DNA of 64,000 bases from Brasenia schreberi (GCA_036023115.1 JAYKKT010000079.1:7611501-7675500), one strand, 5' to 3'. Positions 10,911-22,274 are shown, counted from the first letter of the stretch. Numbers and translations are program-made. Notes: generated by a model not told the origin, from the letters alone.

Positions 10911-13900
10911 AGGAGGAGGGTTGTGTTAGGCTTCCGACAGCCAGCGTAAAACTTCGTCGGATTTTACAACATGGATTACAAAAATTATGAGCATTGCTTT
11001 GGGGCGTCCCCGCCTAGCGACGTGCTGCAGAGCCCGAATGCAGTAAGAAGTAAGCAAGGGCCACTACATTTTCGCCCGAATGTAGTGAATCAATTGCAGA
11101 GAGGGTTCCCACATCATGGACGGGTGTGGGTAAAGAATTTAGTCCCGCTACATTGCCGCCCGAATGTAGTGAAAAATTTTCAGAGAGGGTCTCCGCATTT
11201 TGATTATGGACGGATGCGGGGGGTAAGGAAGCTAGTCCTAGATAATAAGATTCGTATTGGTTCTTGGAATATCGGAACATTATCGGGTAAGCTAATGGAG
11301 GTGGTAGATACTATGATTCGGAGAAAGATTCATATTCTATGTTTACAAGAGACAAAATGGGTTGGAGAAAAAGCAAAGGAGATAGAGGATACAGGTTTTA
11401 AATTATGGTACTCAGGTAAAGAAAAGGCTCGAAACGGAGTTGGTATTATCATAAATAAAGATTTAAAGGAGAGTGTAGTAGACATACAACCATATGGTGA
11501 CCGAATCATGACGTTGAAATTAGTGTTAGGAGTAGAGGTTTTGAATATAGTTTGTGCTTACGCACTCCAAGTAGTACTAGAAGATAGTATAAAGACAGTT
11601 TTTTGGGAAGAGTTAGATAAGGTGTTTCAAAAGATTCCACAAAGGGAGATGATTTGTTTAGGAGGAGATTTAAATGGACATGTCGGTAAAAAGGCATTAG
11701 GATATCAAGGGATTCATGGAAACTTTGGTTTTGGGGATATAAACGAGGAAGGTAGGGAGATTTTAAATTTTGCTATGTCATTTGATCTCTTTGTAGTCAA
11801 TACAATCTTCAAAAAACGAGATGAACATTTAATTACTTATAAGAGTGGCTTATCACAAACACAAATTGATTACTTTATTTATCGAAAAAAAGATAGAGCG
11901 TGTTGTAAAGATTGTAAGGTAATTCCAGGAGAAAGCTTAACCACCCAACATCGACTTTTAGTTATGGATTTACAAATAAAAAAGTGGACAAAGAAGAAAA
12001 GAGTGCATCGAGCTATTCGGACTAAATGGTGGAACCTCAAAAGCGAGAAAGAAGATATATTTAAACAGAAAGTCCTTCAAGGAGATGTTTGGAATTATGT
12101 TGGCACACCCTGTAATATGTAGAACAATATGGCTATACATATTAGGAAAGTGGCGAAAGATGTGTTAGGGGTATCTAAGGGAGGTGTACCGGCACAAAAA
12201 AAAGCTTGGTGGTGGAGTGAAATAGTACAAAATAAAATAAAGGCAAAGAGGGCATGTTACAAATTACATTATGCTAAGAAAACTAGTGAAACTTTAGAAG
12301 CTTATAAGAAAGCAAAGAAGGAAGCGAAAAAGGCCGTTAGTGAAGCAAAAGCTAAGATTTGGGATGACTTATATAAAAAACTCAACTCAAAAGAGGGTGA
12401 AAGAGATATTTTTAGGATAGCTAGGGCTAGAGATAAGAAAACTAAAGATCTTAATTATGTTAGATGCATAAAAGAAGAGGAGGAAAAAATTCTAGTGGCA
12501 AATGATGATATAAGAAATAGATGGAAAAACTATTTTTATAATCTTTTTAATGAAAATAAAGATGTTAGTATTAGATTAGGAGATTTAGCCAAGTCAGAAA
12601 AGTATATAAACCACAATTTCTACCGACGTATTCAAAAGAATGAAGTCAAAGAGACTCTTAAACATATGAAGAGTGGTAAATCGGTAGGACCAGATAATAT
12701 TCCTATAGAAGTTTGGAAAATACTAGGAGAAATAGGAATCACTTGGCTCACAAGGCTATTTAATGAAATATGGAAAAACCAAAAGATGCCCGAGGAATGG
12801 AGAACAAGTACACTTATACCCATATATAAGAACAAGGGAGACATTCAAAATTGTGCGAATTATCGAGGTATCAAGTTAATAAGTCATACTATGAAATTAT
12901 GGGAAAGAATTATCGAACGTAGGTTAAGACAAGTATCAAGTACAACACAGAACCAATTTGGATTTATGCCAGGCAGATCTACTATTGAAGCGATTCACCT
13001 TTTGAGACGTCTTATGGAACATTTTAGAGCAAAAAAGAAAGACCTTCACATGATATTTATTGATCTAGAAAAAGCTTATGATAGGGTATCGAGAGAGGTT
13101 CTTTGGAGAACTTTGGAAAAAAGAGGTATCCCATTGACATATATTAACCTTATAAGAGACATGTATGATGGTGCAAAAACATGTGTGAGGACTCATGAAG
13201 GAACGACAGACTTCTTTGAAGTTAATATTGGGTTACATCAAGGATCAACTTTAAGTCCATACTTATTTATAATGGTGATGGATGAGTTAACAAAACATAT
13301 TCAAGATGAAATACCTTGGTGTATGTTATTTGCAGATGACATTGTATTAGTGGAGGAGTCTAAGGAAAAAGTTAATAGAAAATTAGAACTATGGAGAGAA
13401 ACATTAGAAAGCAAAGGCCTCCGACTTAGTAGAACAAAGACAGAATATATGGAATGTAAGTTTGATCATTTGGCTACTTCAGAGGACATAGAAATTAAAA
13501 TTGGCACACATTGCATTCCTCAAAAGGAAAGTTTTAAATACCTAGGGTCAATTTTTCAAAGTGATGGAAGAATTGATGGAGATGTTACACATAGAATTAA
13601 TGTTGGTTGGTTAAAATGGAGAGGAGCATCAGGTATTCTTTGTGATAAGAAGATACCATTAAAATTAAAAGGTAAATATTATAGAGCAGCAATTAGGCCT
13701 GCCATGTTTTATGGTTCTGAGTGTTGGGCAGTTAATCATCAACATGTACAAAAGATGTCTGTGACATAAATGAAGATGTTGAGATGGATGAGTGGTCATA
13801 CAAGAAAAGACCGTATACATAATGAGGTTATTAGAAACAAATTAGGAGTGGCACCAATAGAGGATAAAATGAGAGGACATCGTTTAAGATGGTTTGGACA

Positions 13901-14142
13901 TATAGAACGAAGATCAGAAGAAGAACCTGTAAGAAGGGTAGAAAAACTAAATTTGGAAAGTATTAAAAGAGGTAGAGGACGACCACAAAAGTGTTGGAAA
14001 GAAACAATAAAGAATAATCTAGCTTATTGGGAGTTAACTGCTAACATGGCACACGATAGGGATCTGTGGAAACAAAGAATCCATGTAGCCGACCCTGTCT
14101 AGTATGGGAAAAGGCTTAGTTGTTGTTGTTGTTGTTGTTGTG
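10911..14142 (+). mobile_element. RTE-clade LINE, nearly full length
   Basis: A 3.2-kb insertion sits in the tandem-repeat array of the solo LTR. It begins with a 5' leader (GGGTTGTGTTAGGCTTCC near 10920), has one long open reading frame and ends with GCCGACCCTGTCTAG...AAGGCTTAG and a (TTG)n tail (14118-14142) instead of poly(A), the usual 3' end of plant RTE elements. The repeat text stops at about 10894 and resumes at 14141, missing about 22 bases of the unit, so the exact 5' edge and target duplication are uncertain. It is the youngest and best preserved element in the window. Confidence 0.9.
10971..14102 (+). pseudogene. RTE LINE protein: endonuclease plus reverse transcriptase, two nonsense codons
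   Basis: One frame from the ATG at 10971 to the TAG at 14100-14102 spans 1044 codons and is broken only by TAG at 12120-12122 and TAA at 13767-13769; no frameshift is seen. The N-terminal third is an apurinic-type endonuclease: SWNIGTLSGK, LCLQETKW, GGDLNGHVG, TQIDYFIYRK and a TQHRLLVMDL end with the catalytic histidine. The rest is a non-[42 protein letters not shown] and [11 protein letters not shown] (FADD catalytic box), followed by a C-terminal part with MLRWMSGHTRKD. Such proteins nick target DNA and reverse-transcribe LINE RNA at the nick. Genome pipelines often mislabel this family as craniofacial development protein 2-like. The first stop could derive from TGG by one G-to-A change. 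Confidence 0.9.
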
Positions 14143-14350
14143 TAGTATTTCAATTATACACTCACACACATTGAGCTTTCGCTCTTACTCCCAAGACCTT
14201 AGTTAAGGCAATATTGCAATTTATATTTGGGTTTAATTTCATGTCGTATGTGTAGTATTTCAATTATACACTCACACACATTGAACTTTCGCTCTTACTC
14301 CCAAGACCTTAGTTAAGGCCATATTGCAATTTATATTTGGGTTTTATTTA
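14141..14350 (+). repeat. Tandem about 110-bp repeats in the solo LTR, right part
   Basis: Two units (cores near 14171 and 14280) continue the array interrupted by the RTE LINE. One core has the substitution ATTGAACTTTCGCTC. Confidence 0.82.
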
Positions 14351-15150
14351 AGTGGTGTGAGTTATCTTTCAATATATACACAACACTCACGCAACACGTT
14401 GGCGACCTTCGGGCCCATATATATTATAAGTATTTCCCTTTTGGCTATGTCTTTAAGATTTGGGTTTTAAGGTTCAGCAGTGTGCGTAGTCTTTACATAT
14501 ATACACGGCATACACTTGCACTATTGAGCCTTTCTGCTCTTAAGATATAGCCATATTTCCCTTTTGCAATTTCCCTTCCGCAATTTCCCTTTTGCAATTT
14601 ACATTTCAATTCATTTCCCTTCCGCATTGTCTTTCAATTTCGAGTTTTCCCTTTGGAGTTGCGTGAGTTTGCATTGCATATACGCCATACCATGAGTTAG
14701 GACGCATATTGCATCAAAGCAAACCCCATACTCCCGTTCCCAAAATCACCCCACTTAGGTTACGTGTTCATAACACACACCTAGTTAGGCCCGAAAAGGG
14801 ATAAAAAGAAAGACATAGGCACGTGCAAATCCATGTGAAATAAAATCTAAAAATCATACAAAAACAACCCGAGTCAAACACCTCAAAATGTTTTCGTAGG
14901 TTCTCATACTTCAAAAACTCGATTTTTAAGTGTACAGACTGACCCTTGCGCATCGGTGCAAGAAGGTCTGCGACGAAAAGAGCTTGCTTGCTCACAATCG
15001 CCACGTTAGGAGTCAGATTTAAAAAATTTTATTCGCTATCTTAAGTAAGCTAGCTGGCACGCCCTTTTGCTTAATTAGAACTTAGACACACGAAAAGATT
15101 CGCTTCAGGCCTAAGAACCAGGAGCGAAAACTTTCTCCGTCTACATTGGC

Positions 15151-15600
15151 ATTTCGAAACGGACGGTTTGTGTGGGGCCTGATTGCATCAGTACTCCATC
15201 TTACGTTGGGTCTTCGCCAACATTGTCGTCCGCTCTTCTTCTCACCTTCCGGAGATCATTTTGAATATATTGTTGATATCCGGGGCTTGGATGTCCGAGA
15301 ATTTGCAGATGATTCTGATATGAGAGTTGATGTGTCGGGCTTAAAATATGCTCTGGGTCCGGGCTCTCTTTCACTTCTTCGGTCCTGATTTCATCAGGCC
15401 AAGCTGCTTTTCGGGGTTTCAAAATACCTTTTTAAGGTTTTTAAAAACTGTATGTATATATTTTAAAACATATATGGTTTTAACATATATACAGGATTGT
15501 CTGAAAGGCTCCTGGGTTTCCAGACTCAAAATAGCCCTTTGGGGCTGCTTTTGCAAAACCAGGTAATTTGAGAAAATCGTGAGATTTTGGGGTGTTTACA
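15151..15600 (-). repeat. Element A 5' LTR, outer 450 bp
   Basis: The reverse complement of this segment starts TGTAAACACCCCAAAATC and matches 8282-8730 of the solo LTR base for base over long stretches. It is the missing 5' end of the element A LTR, displaced by the solo LTR insertion. It ends at 15600 with GGGGTGTTTACA; CCTAT follows as the candidate target-duplication copy for element A. Confidence 0.87.
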
Positions 15601-16796
15601 CCTATGAATGCCCAATATTTGAAAAAATACCACGTGTAGGGTCTAAGCTGAATCCCCTTGTGAAAATATTTTGAGGAAATGTCCTTTTAAAACTTCGTGA
15701 GTGAGGATCAAAGTGGATCATTTGTCCCTGAATAAGGGAATCGATGTTTGTCAAAAAGCGGAGTTTTCAAAAATAGATGGGTTACATTTCAAAAATCTTC
15801 ATCTTACAAAGGAAGGCCTTGTTCAATATAGCAAAATACTCACAAGTAGTACGTGCTATTTCTAAATAGGCTGATCTGGGATGAATCGAGTAGATCATTG
15901 GGATAAGTCCTTCCCCTCTTCTCTTCTCCTCCCCAAAAGGAAAATTTTGCAAAAAGCAAAAAAAAGAGAAATCCCTACAAAAGTTGTTTTCCAAAGGAAA
16001 GTAGAATTGAAAAGAAAAATCATTCTTCTATGGAAAAGAGGGAAACAAAAAGAAAATCCTCCCAAAGGGAGACCCTCTATGGAAAAGAAAAATTACCAAA
16101 ATGCTCAAAAGAGCAAAATTTTCCGCCTCTTTCCCTCAAACCACGGGACGCTTCAGAAGGGACCGTGGTAACTCTTTCCCCATCCCTACGATTTATCCCA
16201 AGTGAAGAAAGATTCATTTCAAGGAGTACTAAAGTAAAAATAGGATCTGCTTACTTGAATCTCATTTTGTTTGAGAATTAGATGTTGTTGGGTAAGGCAT
16301 AGAAATTTTGAAATGCTGCTTGATTTTCTTATAAAACCTCCGCTGGATTAGCGAGTGTTAAGACTCAAGTAAAGGGAAACACGAGAAGCTGAAAATCCTT
16401 AAGATTAAAGCTAAAAGGGCTTTTCCTCTCTAAAAAGTGAATTGAGAAAGACCCCGAACATCGAGCAATATAAGACCAGCTCACTTGATGCAACAGGTCT
16501 TCATAAGATTCCCAAGTTCGACCATTTCATAATTCAAGTCTCTAGAAAACCATATTTTCTAGCACATCATCCATGTCATTCACTCATATGTGCACGCATG
16601 GTCATCAAATGCATGATCCCAATTAGGACTTAACCTGCATTAGGAAAGTCCCCTTTGGCAAAAATCCCCTCTTACCGGACATAAGGAAAAAGTTTTTCTC
16701 GAAATTGGGACGACATATTCTCGAGACGAATTCAAGGAGAAAGCAAAAATGGGTGTTGTCTTCTTTGTTATTATCCAAATAAATTTGGATAATACC
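15601..16796 (+). other. Probable 3' untranslated region of element C, no gene seen
   Basis: About 1.2 kb between the right edge of element A and the polypurine tract of element C. Short open frames exist but none resembles a known protein. Purine-rich stretches (15950-16110) and the position before a PPT and LTR suggest the non-coding 3' interior of a Tat-lineage element in plus orientation. The rest of element C would lie left of element A, outside the window. Confidence 0.55.
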
Positions 16797-16809
16797 AAAG
16801 AGGGGCATT
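16797..16809 (+). promoter_or_regulatory. Polypurine tract of element C
   Basis: AAAGAGGGGCATT directly precedes the TG that starts the LTR at 16810. A purine run at this place primes plus-strand DNA synthesis and tells that the LTR at 16810 is a 3' LTR of a plus-strand element rather than a solo LTR. Confidence 0.65.
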
Positions 16810-17328
16810 TGTAAACACCCCAAAATGAAATGATTTTCAAATAAACACCTGGTCTTTAGAAACTAGTTTTCAAACCAAATTTTGAACTTTCAAAACCTAG
16901 GAGTTGCAAAGTTGTAAACTTTTGTAAGAAGTCTTTCAAAATATAGGTTTCTTAAACTCGGGCCAAAACCCAAATTTTGTAAGCAGCCAAATCAAGCAGG
17001 TAGAGACTGATTGAAAAGTAGCTCCAAAAGCAGGTCAAAAGGCAAGAATTTAGCCCAGCTTGATGAAAACAGGGCCAAAAAGCAGAAGAAGCATCCCGAC
17101 CAAAAACAGATTTCAACCCCAGAATGTGAAATGCAAAGCCATCAGAAATCCAAGCCCAAGCTTGAAATACCAAAAATCAGACGAAACGAAGTCCAGAAGG
17201 TGAGAAGACTATCGGACAAGAAGGTTGGGAAAAACCCAGCCCAAGATGGAGCACTGATGAAGCCAGGGCCCATGAAAATCGCCCATCTTAAAACACCAAG
17301 AAGGACTAAAGAAACAAAAATTTGGATT

Positions 17329-17443
17329 GGATCTGAACATAAATATCCAGATCCAGACCCAAAATAGTATTTAGATTGGATTTGGATCATAAAAACCAAA
17401 TCCAAGATCCAAACCCAAGACCCATCCCCTTGCCTATAAATAG
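17329..17443 (+). promoter_or_regulatory. Element C LTR core promoter
   Basis: Inverted repeat at 17329-17354 and CCTATAAATAG at 17433-17443, about 80 bases apart. This is the best TATA box among the LTRs here. Confidence 0.6.
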
Positions 17444-18779
17444 AAGTGACGGGGGGTGCAAGTTGACGTGAATTTGAAGTGAGAGGCTTGGGAGAGTGCA
17501 TAAAGTAAGAGAGAGGAAAATGGTGGGTTTGACTTTGTCAAGTGGGCTAGCCATGTGGGCTTGATCAAGGATGTGGGTTCAAACCTTGTTAGGACCTAGA
17601 CCTAACCAAGGGCTGCACCAATATGAAGAATGGCGTGGATCAAGGGCTGCAAAAGGGTGACAAGCCTCCAAGAGGTAGGTCTCTAAACCTAACCCTAACC
17701 TAGTCACTAAACCTAACCCAAAACTAGCCTAGACTTAGCCCTTTTGTCCAAACCGATTCTATTTAACCCCTTAGACCTAGCCCAGCCACCCCAAACCGAC
17801 CTAAACTAAACCTAGCCCAGCCACTCCAAACCGACCTAAACTAAACCTAGCCTAAACTCCCTAACCGAGTGCACCTTGCACTCGGTTTCTGCCTAGATTG
17901 CACCCTTAGCCCAACCGCCTCACTTCACTCAAACCTACCCACTTATCAGCCCGAGCCAGCACTCGACTGTCACCTGCCCCAGCTACACTCCAGCAGCACC
18001 TTACCACCATCTGCCTCACTCCGCCAACACTCCACTTCACCAGCCAACCTGTCACCTGCCCCAGCCAGTACCCGGCTGTCACCATACCTTGTTGTGCACC
18101 ACAACCTACTCAGGACCCTCCTGCCGCACTGCACCCCTGCCGCGCTGTGCACATCACCCGTGCCCTACTGCGTGCTCCCTGGCTTGTGCACCGCACGCCT
18201 CACAGCACCAGCTTCCCGCGCCCTGCTACACTCCCGCAGCACACCCTACTGCCTTGCCATACCCCCCAACCGGCCTGCCTGTGGCTGGCCTAGCTCATAC
18301 CCCACTTCCTTAAAACCCACCTAGGTCCTGCCCCTAAGCCAGCAGAGTGCACTTAGCACTCGGCCAAGCTTGGTTGGTCGTGCACCAAACTTAACAAAAC
18401 CCCTCCTAACCCTAACCAAGCTAGGTGTTGGCCGCACCTAGCTCATGTCCATTTTACAAAACCCAACCTAGACCTAACTAGGACCATACCCACTAACTCT
18501 AACCTAAAACCTTGGCCGAACCCAGCTCATCCTAAACCATAAAACACTTGGCTGCCCCCAAGTGAACCCAAACTCAACTCTCATGTCGGAACCCACCAAG
18601 GGAGACCAATCTCGTGGCTGCCAAGGAGGACGGACCCAAGCGACTCGAGAGGCAAAACTGACCACTTGTAAGTGTTTATTTACATTCAGTTTTACATTAC
18701 TCGCTTAAGCTAAATTCAATTCGATACGGGGTTGTAATAATGGAGCGAAGTCTCCCCCCAAAATGTAATATTTGTGTTT

Positions 18780-19320
18780 GATATACATCCACACACGTGC
18801 ACTTGAGCCTTCTCACTCTTAATTGCACACAAAGGACACCCACGTGCACTTGAGCCTTTCCGCTCTTATATTGCACACGATTGCACACACATTGAGCCTT
18901 TCTGCTCTTAAGCTAAAGTATATATTTCAATTCGAGTATTTACTTTAGTGAAAGTTGTGTGAGTTGCAATTCAATTCGGGTATTTACATTCAAGTCGTGT
19001 GAGTTGTCATTTAAATTTCACACTTACACACACACACATTGAGCCTTTTCGCTCTTAAGCTAAAGTATATATTTCCATTTGGGTATTTACTTTAGTGAAA
19101 GTCATGTGAGTTGTCATTTAAATTTCACACTTACACACATGTGCATTGAGCCTTTCCTCTCTTAAGCTAAAGTATATATTTCAATTTGGGTATTTTACTT
19201 TAGTGAAAGTTGTGTGAGTTGTCATTTCAATTTCACACAAGAAGCACACAAAAGCACTCGAGCCTTTTCGCTCTATACACTCACACACATTGAGCCTTTT
19301 CACTCTTAGGATATACCATA
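18780..19320 (+). repeat. Tandem hairpin-containing repeats in element C LTR
   Basis: Seven TTGAGCCTTTTCGCTCTTA-like cores (near 18792, 18850, 18892, 19040, 19147, 19259 and 19290) alternate with TAAGCTAAAGTATATATTTC and GTTGTGTGAGTTG segments. Spacing is irregular, about 40 to 150 bases. Confidence 0.8.
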
Positions 19321-19971
19321 TTTATATATTTTCAAGTTGTGTGAGTTTACTTCACGTTGAGTTGCATTTCCCTTTGTGTGGATTTACATTAAGTCGTGTG
19401 AGTTGCTTTACATTTCGGGTATTTACATTTGTGAAAGCTGCGTGAGTTGCACTTCAATTTCGAGTATTTACATTTGTGAAAGTTGTGTGAGTTGCCCTTT
19501 CAATTCGAGCCTAGCTCACATCATCATCTCAAAACCCGAAAAGATTTTGCTTCTTTTGCATTCGTTAGCTTTCAAAGAAGCCCCGAATCTACGCACAAAC
19601 CACGTTGAAAATAGGCCACATGTGCACATACATATCAGGCCTAAATAGCTAAAATTCTAAAGACTTAGGTTCGTCCAAAGTCGCAATAAAACCTGCAAAC
19701 CAGGCATAGATCGAATTCTTCGAACACTAGTATTCTCAAAGTTTTGTAAAAATGAAGTTTTAAGCGTTTAAACTAACCCTTGAGCATCTGTTCAAGAAGG
19801 TTTAAACGAAAAGATCCCGCTTTCCCACAAATCGCTAGAAAAGTCAGAATATTTTCAAAAAACCTTCGCTAGTTTGAGTAAGCTAGCTGGCACACCCTCA
19901 GAAACGAACTTAGGTGCGAAAAGGTCCATTTCCGGTCTCAAAAACATGGAGTGGAAATTTTTACGCCTACA

Positions 19972-21721
19972 GCTGCCATTTACCAAGCCTACCCGTGAGA
20001 ATAGATTTTTCAAACAAGTGCTTCATTGGATCAAGTCTAGACACTATCCATATCTCATGATCTAAGAAGTAGTGTCTGAACTTCTGGTAGGCCCACACTA
20101 AGGCCAAGCACGTTTTCTCCATGGCTTGATAATTTCTTTCATATGCCAGCAGAATTTTTGAAATATAGTAAATAGCATACTCTTTATGGCCATCGTCCTC
20201 ATATTGGGCTAGTAAAGCACCCAATGCATTCGTATGCATGGAAATGTAAAGCAACAATGGTTTTCCTTGCTTTAGAGATTTTAAAGTTGGAGAATTTACA
20301 AAATAAGTTTTTAATCTTTCGAAAGCTTTTTAACAGTCATCATCCGATACAAAGTTCACCCCTTTTCTCAAAAGTTTATTGAAAGGTTCGCATCTTGTTG
20401 CCAGGTTTGAAATAAACCTTCTAATCGATTGGAGGCGACCTTGGAGGCTTCGGATTTGGGTCAAGTTGGAGGGTGGAGGCATGTCCATTATGGCTCGACA
20501 CTTATAGGGGTCGACTTCAATGCCCCTTTGGCTTACCATAAAGCCTAAAAGCTTACCTGATTCTACTCCGAAGACACACTTTTGAGGGTTTAGTTTCACT
20601 TTGTAAAGCCTAAGCCTTTCGAAAACCTTTTGCAAAGATTCGATGTGTGTGCATCAGGTTTTTGATTTCACCAAAAGATCATCCACATATACTTCCAAAA
20701 GCTCATGAATTTGATCGTGGAAAATAATAGTCATGGCTCTTTGGTATGTGGAATCGGCATTTTTCAATTCAAATGACATAACTGTGCAACAGTATGTGCC
20801 CCAAGGTGTAGTAAAAGCAGTCTTAGCTTGATCTTTTTGTGCTAACTTGATTTGATTATAACTCGAGTAGCCATCCATAAAAGAAAACATTTCATGATTC
20901 GCAGTGCTGTCCACTATCAAATCAATGTTTGGCAAAGGAAAATTATCTTTTGGAGTGACTTTGTTCAAATTTCTAAAATCGATGCAAATCCGAATTTTCC
21001 CATTGGATTTTCGAACCACCATTATATTTGAAAGCCAATCAGAATACGCAATGGGTTTTATAAATCCGGCTTTTAAAAGATCTTTCAAACCCTCTTTTAC
21101 TTGAGAGTGGACATTGGGATGGATTTTTCTAAGCTTTTGCTTTATAGGTCTAGCATCTGGTTCTAGGAGAATACAATGTTCTACAATTTTTGGGTCTAGA
21201 CCCGGCATGTCTTCGTAGGTCCACGCGAATACATCTATGTAGGTCTTCAAGAATGCAATGAATGATGCTTTTTTATGCTCATGCAAACATGTGTCTATCT
21301 TAATATGCTTAGGTTTAGACTCACGCCCTAGGTTGATTTCTACAAAATCCCCTCCTACGAAATTTGAAGGTCTTTCCATGTCAAGGATTCTATGAAACTC
21401 AGGAAGCTCGGAGGCTTGATCCTCCTCAGGGAAGAGGGAATCCTCTTCCTTGCTTTGATCATTCTCGAGAATTCTAGTTTCCAGGAAAGTTTGAGGCGAC
21501 ACATGGTTTTCAAAAACACCTGGTTTTGGTTTTGGGATTTTTGCAAGTTTTAAAGAATTTGGGCATTTTACAAAGACAATTTTTTCTTCAATTTTTTCAA
21601 TTTTTTTGGCTTTTTCGAAATGTATATTAGGAGTTGATATATACAAAACCTTGTTTTTGGTATTTTTAGGTTTTTCGTTTTTTTGGTCTTTTGTAAGGAA
21701 ATGACAGGAAGAGAAATGCAA
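19972..21721 (-). pseudogene. Element D: reverse transcriptase and RNase H, two nonsense codons
   Basis: One frame covers the whole stretch, interrupted only by TGA at 20651-20653 and TAA at 20327-20329. Comparison with element A shows that these replace an arginine and a glutamine codon, as expected from CGA to TGA and CAA to TAA changes. RT motifs visible in order: CIDFRNLNKVTPKDNFPLPN, MFSFMDGYSSYNQIKL, TTPWGTYCCTVMSFELKN (the usual MPFGLKN is altered) and EVYVDDLLVKSKT. The RNase H part contains the ALLAQYEDDG and YAIYYISKIL motifs and ends in TGRLGKWQL at the element C junction. The protein would be inactive in this copy. Confidence 0.87.
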
Positions 21722-21872
21722 ATCACACTTTTTTTAGATTTTTAGAAATTTTCCAATGTTTTTGAGTTTTGAAGTTTTTTCAACTGTTTTTGGATTTTGA
21801 GAATATGTAATTTTTTTGGATTTTTAGTTATGGAGGGGTCTTCCATCATACCTATAAAGAAAACACCATGAA

Positions 21873-22274
21873 TCAGTCTCTAAATAAGAGGTCTAAGTCA
21901 TAGGTTTTGGTTTTTGGAGGTTCCAGGATACCCTTGACCCAAGTAGTCGTAGGTGGTGGTTCTGGGGGTATGGTTGGGGTGTAGCCTATCCCATGCCGGT
22001 TTGGATTTGGATTTGACAAGATGGGTTCTAAGCAACCCCGATTTTGATTCCCTAAACTTTGATAGGGCATGTAACCCATACTTAACATCATGTTCCAAGG
22101 CTTCTTTAATTTTGAAAACGTTTTGTAAAGTGGATGGCCTTGGAACTTGGTGTCATCCATGTTATTCTCAAATGTTTTCCTGTTTAGGGATTTTGGGAGG
22201 CTTTGGGCTTTGGTTTTTCCTAGGATGGTCATGGTCTTCGGCGAGCAGCCTTTGGGCTTCCCCTTGATATACAC
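21873..22274 (-). pseudogene. Element D: protease-RT linker segment
   Basis: A 133-residue open stretch matches element A at 2607-3000 in order and wording (YMPYQSLGNQNRGCLEPI against YLPYKSLGAQNQGLLEPI; RHGIGYTP; ETYDLDLLFR-like ends). Its conservation between two subfamilies shows that it is a genuine part of the polyprotein. Its function is unknown to me. Confidence 0.7.

Larger units (their letters stand above)
8282..15145 (+). mobile_element. Solo LTR of the same gypsy family, opposite orientation, inside element A 5' LTR
   Basis: It starts TGTAAACACCCC at 8282 and ends CTACA at 15145 with no internal gag-pol. The first 450 bp are the reverse complement of 15151-15600, and the rest mirrors 5594-8276. 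About 3.6 kb of LTR remain after removing the RTE LINE at about 10911-14142. Features in order: inverted repeat 8765-8791, TATA-like TCATAAATGG 8871-8880, CCTAA-rich DNA 9090-9360, pyrimidine-rich DNA 9520-10330, tandem repeats 10567-10894 and 14141-14350, and conserved block 14938-14967. A solo LTR normally arises by recombination between the two LTRs of one element, deleting the interior. Confidence 0.88.
8277..15150. repeat. Target-site duplication flanking the solo LTR (8277-8281 and 15146-15150)
   Basis: ATGGC precedes the LTR start and TTGGC follows its end, a 5-bp duplication with one mismatch. Removing one copy together with 8282-15145 makes the two pieces of the element A LTR contiguous and collinear with the intact sequence around 8725-8750 of the solo LTR itself. 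Confidence 0.75.
1..15600 (-). mobile_element. Element A: Ty3/gypsy Tat-lineage LTR retrotransposon, 3' part beyond the window
   Basis: Read on the minus strand, the order is 5' LTR (15600-15151 plus 8281-5594), primer-binding region, gag, protease, reverse transcriptase, RNase H and a second archaeal-type RNase H that runs off the window at base 1. Integrase and the 3' LTR must lie outside. The extra RNase H and the long LTR (about 3.1 kb when the inserted DNA is removed) place it in the Tat/Ogre group; this is family knowledge applied to visible motifs. The 5' LTR is split by an opposite-orientation solo LTR at 8282-15145. Several frameshifts and stops make the copy non-autonomous. The right edge ends GGGGTGTTTACA at 15600, followed by unrelated sequence that appears to be the 3' untranslated part of element C. 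Confidence 0.88.
16810..19971 (+). mobile_element. Element C: 3' LTR of a plus-strand Tat-lineage element
   Basis: Starts TGTAAACACCCCAAAATG (16810) and ends CGCCTACA (19971), about 3.16 kb. It contains an imperfect inverted repeat GGATCTGAA...TCCAGATCC (17329-17354), a good TATA box CCTATAAATAG (17433-17443), CCTAA-rich DNA (17690-17870), a proline-codon-rich pyrimidine stretch (17880-18300), tandem repeats (18780-19320) and the conserved block (19774-19800). Right after the LTR the pol gene of element D resumes in the middle of its RNase H, so C was inserted into D. The open frames inside are low-complexity. Confidence 0.83.

Noticed and set aside
11014..11280. 88-residue minus-strand frame in the LINE leader
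   Set aside because: Shadow of the RTE open reading frame on the other strand.
8282..15600. A DNA transposon with 450-bp terminal inverted repeats
   Set aside because: The right arm is the displaced end of the element A LTR. Target duplications, LTR content and collinearity explain the symmetry.
17869..18324. 151-residue open frame in element C LTR
   Set aside because: Low-complexity pyrimidine-rich LTR sequence; no start or promoter context.
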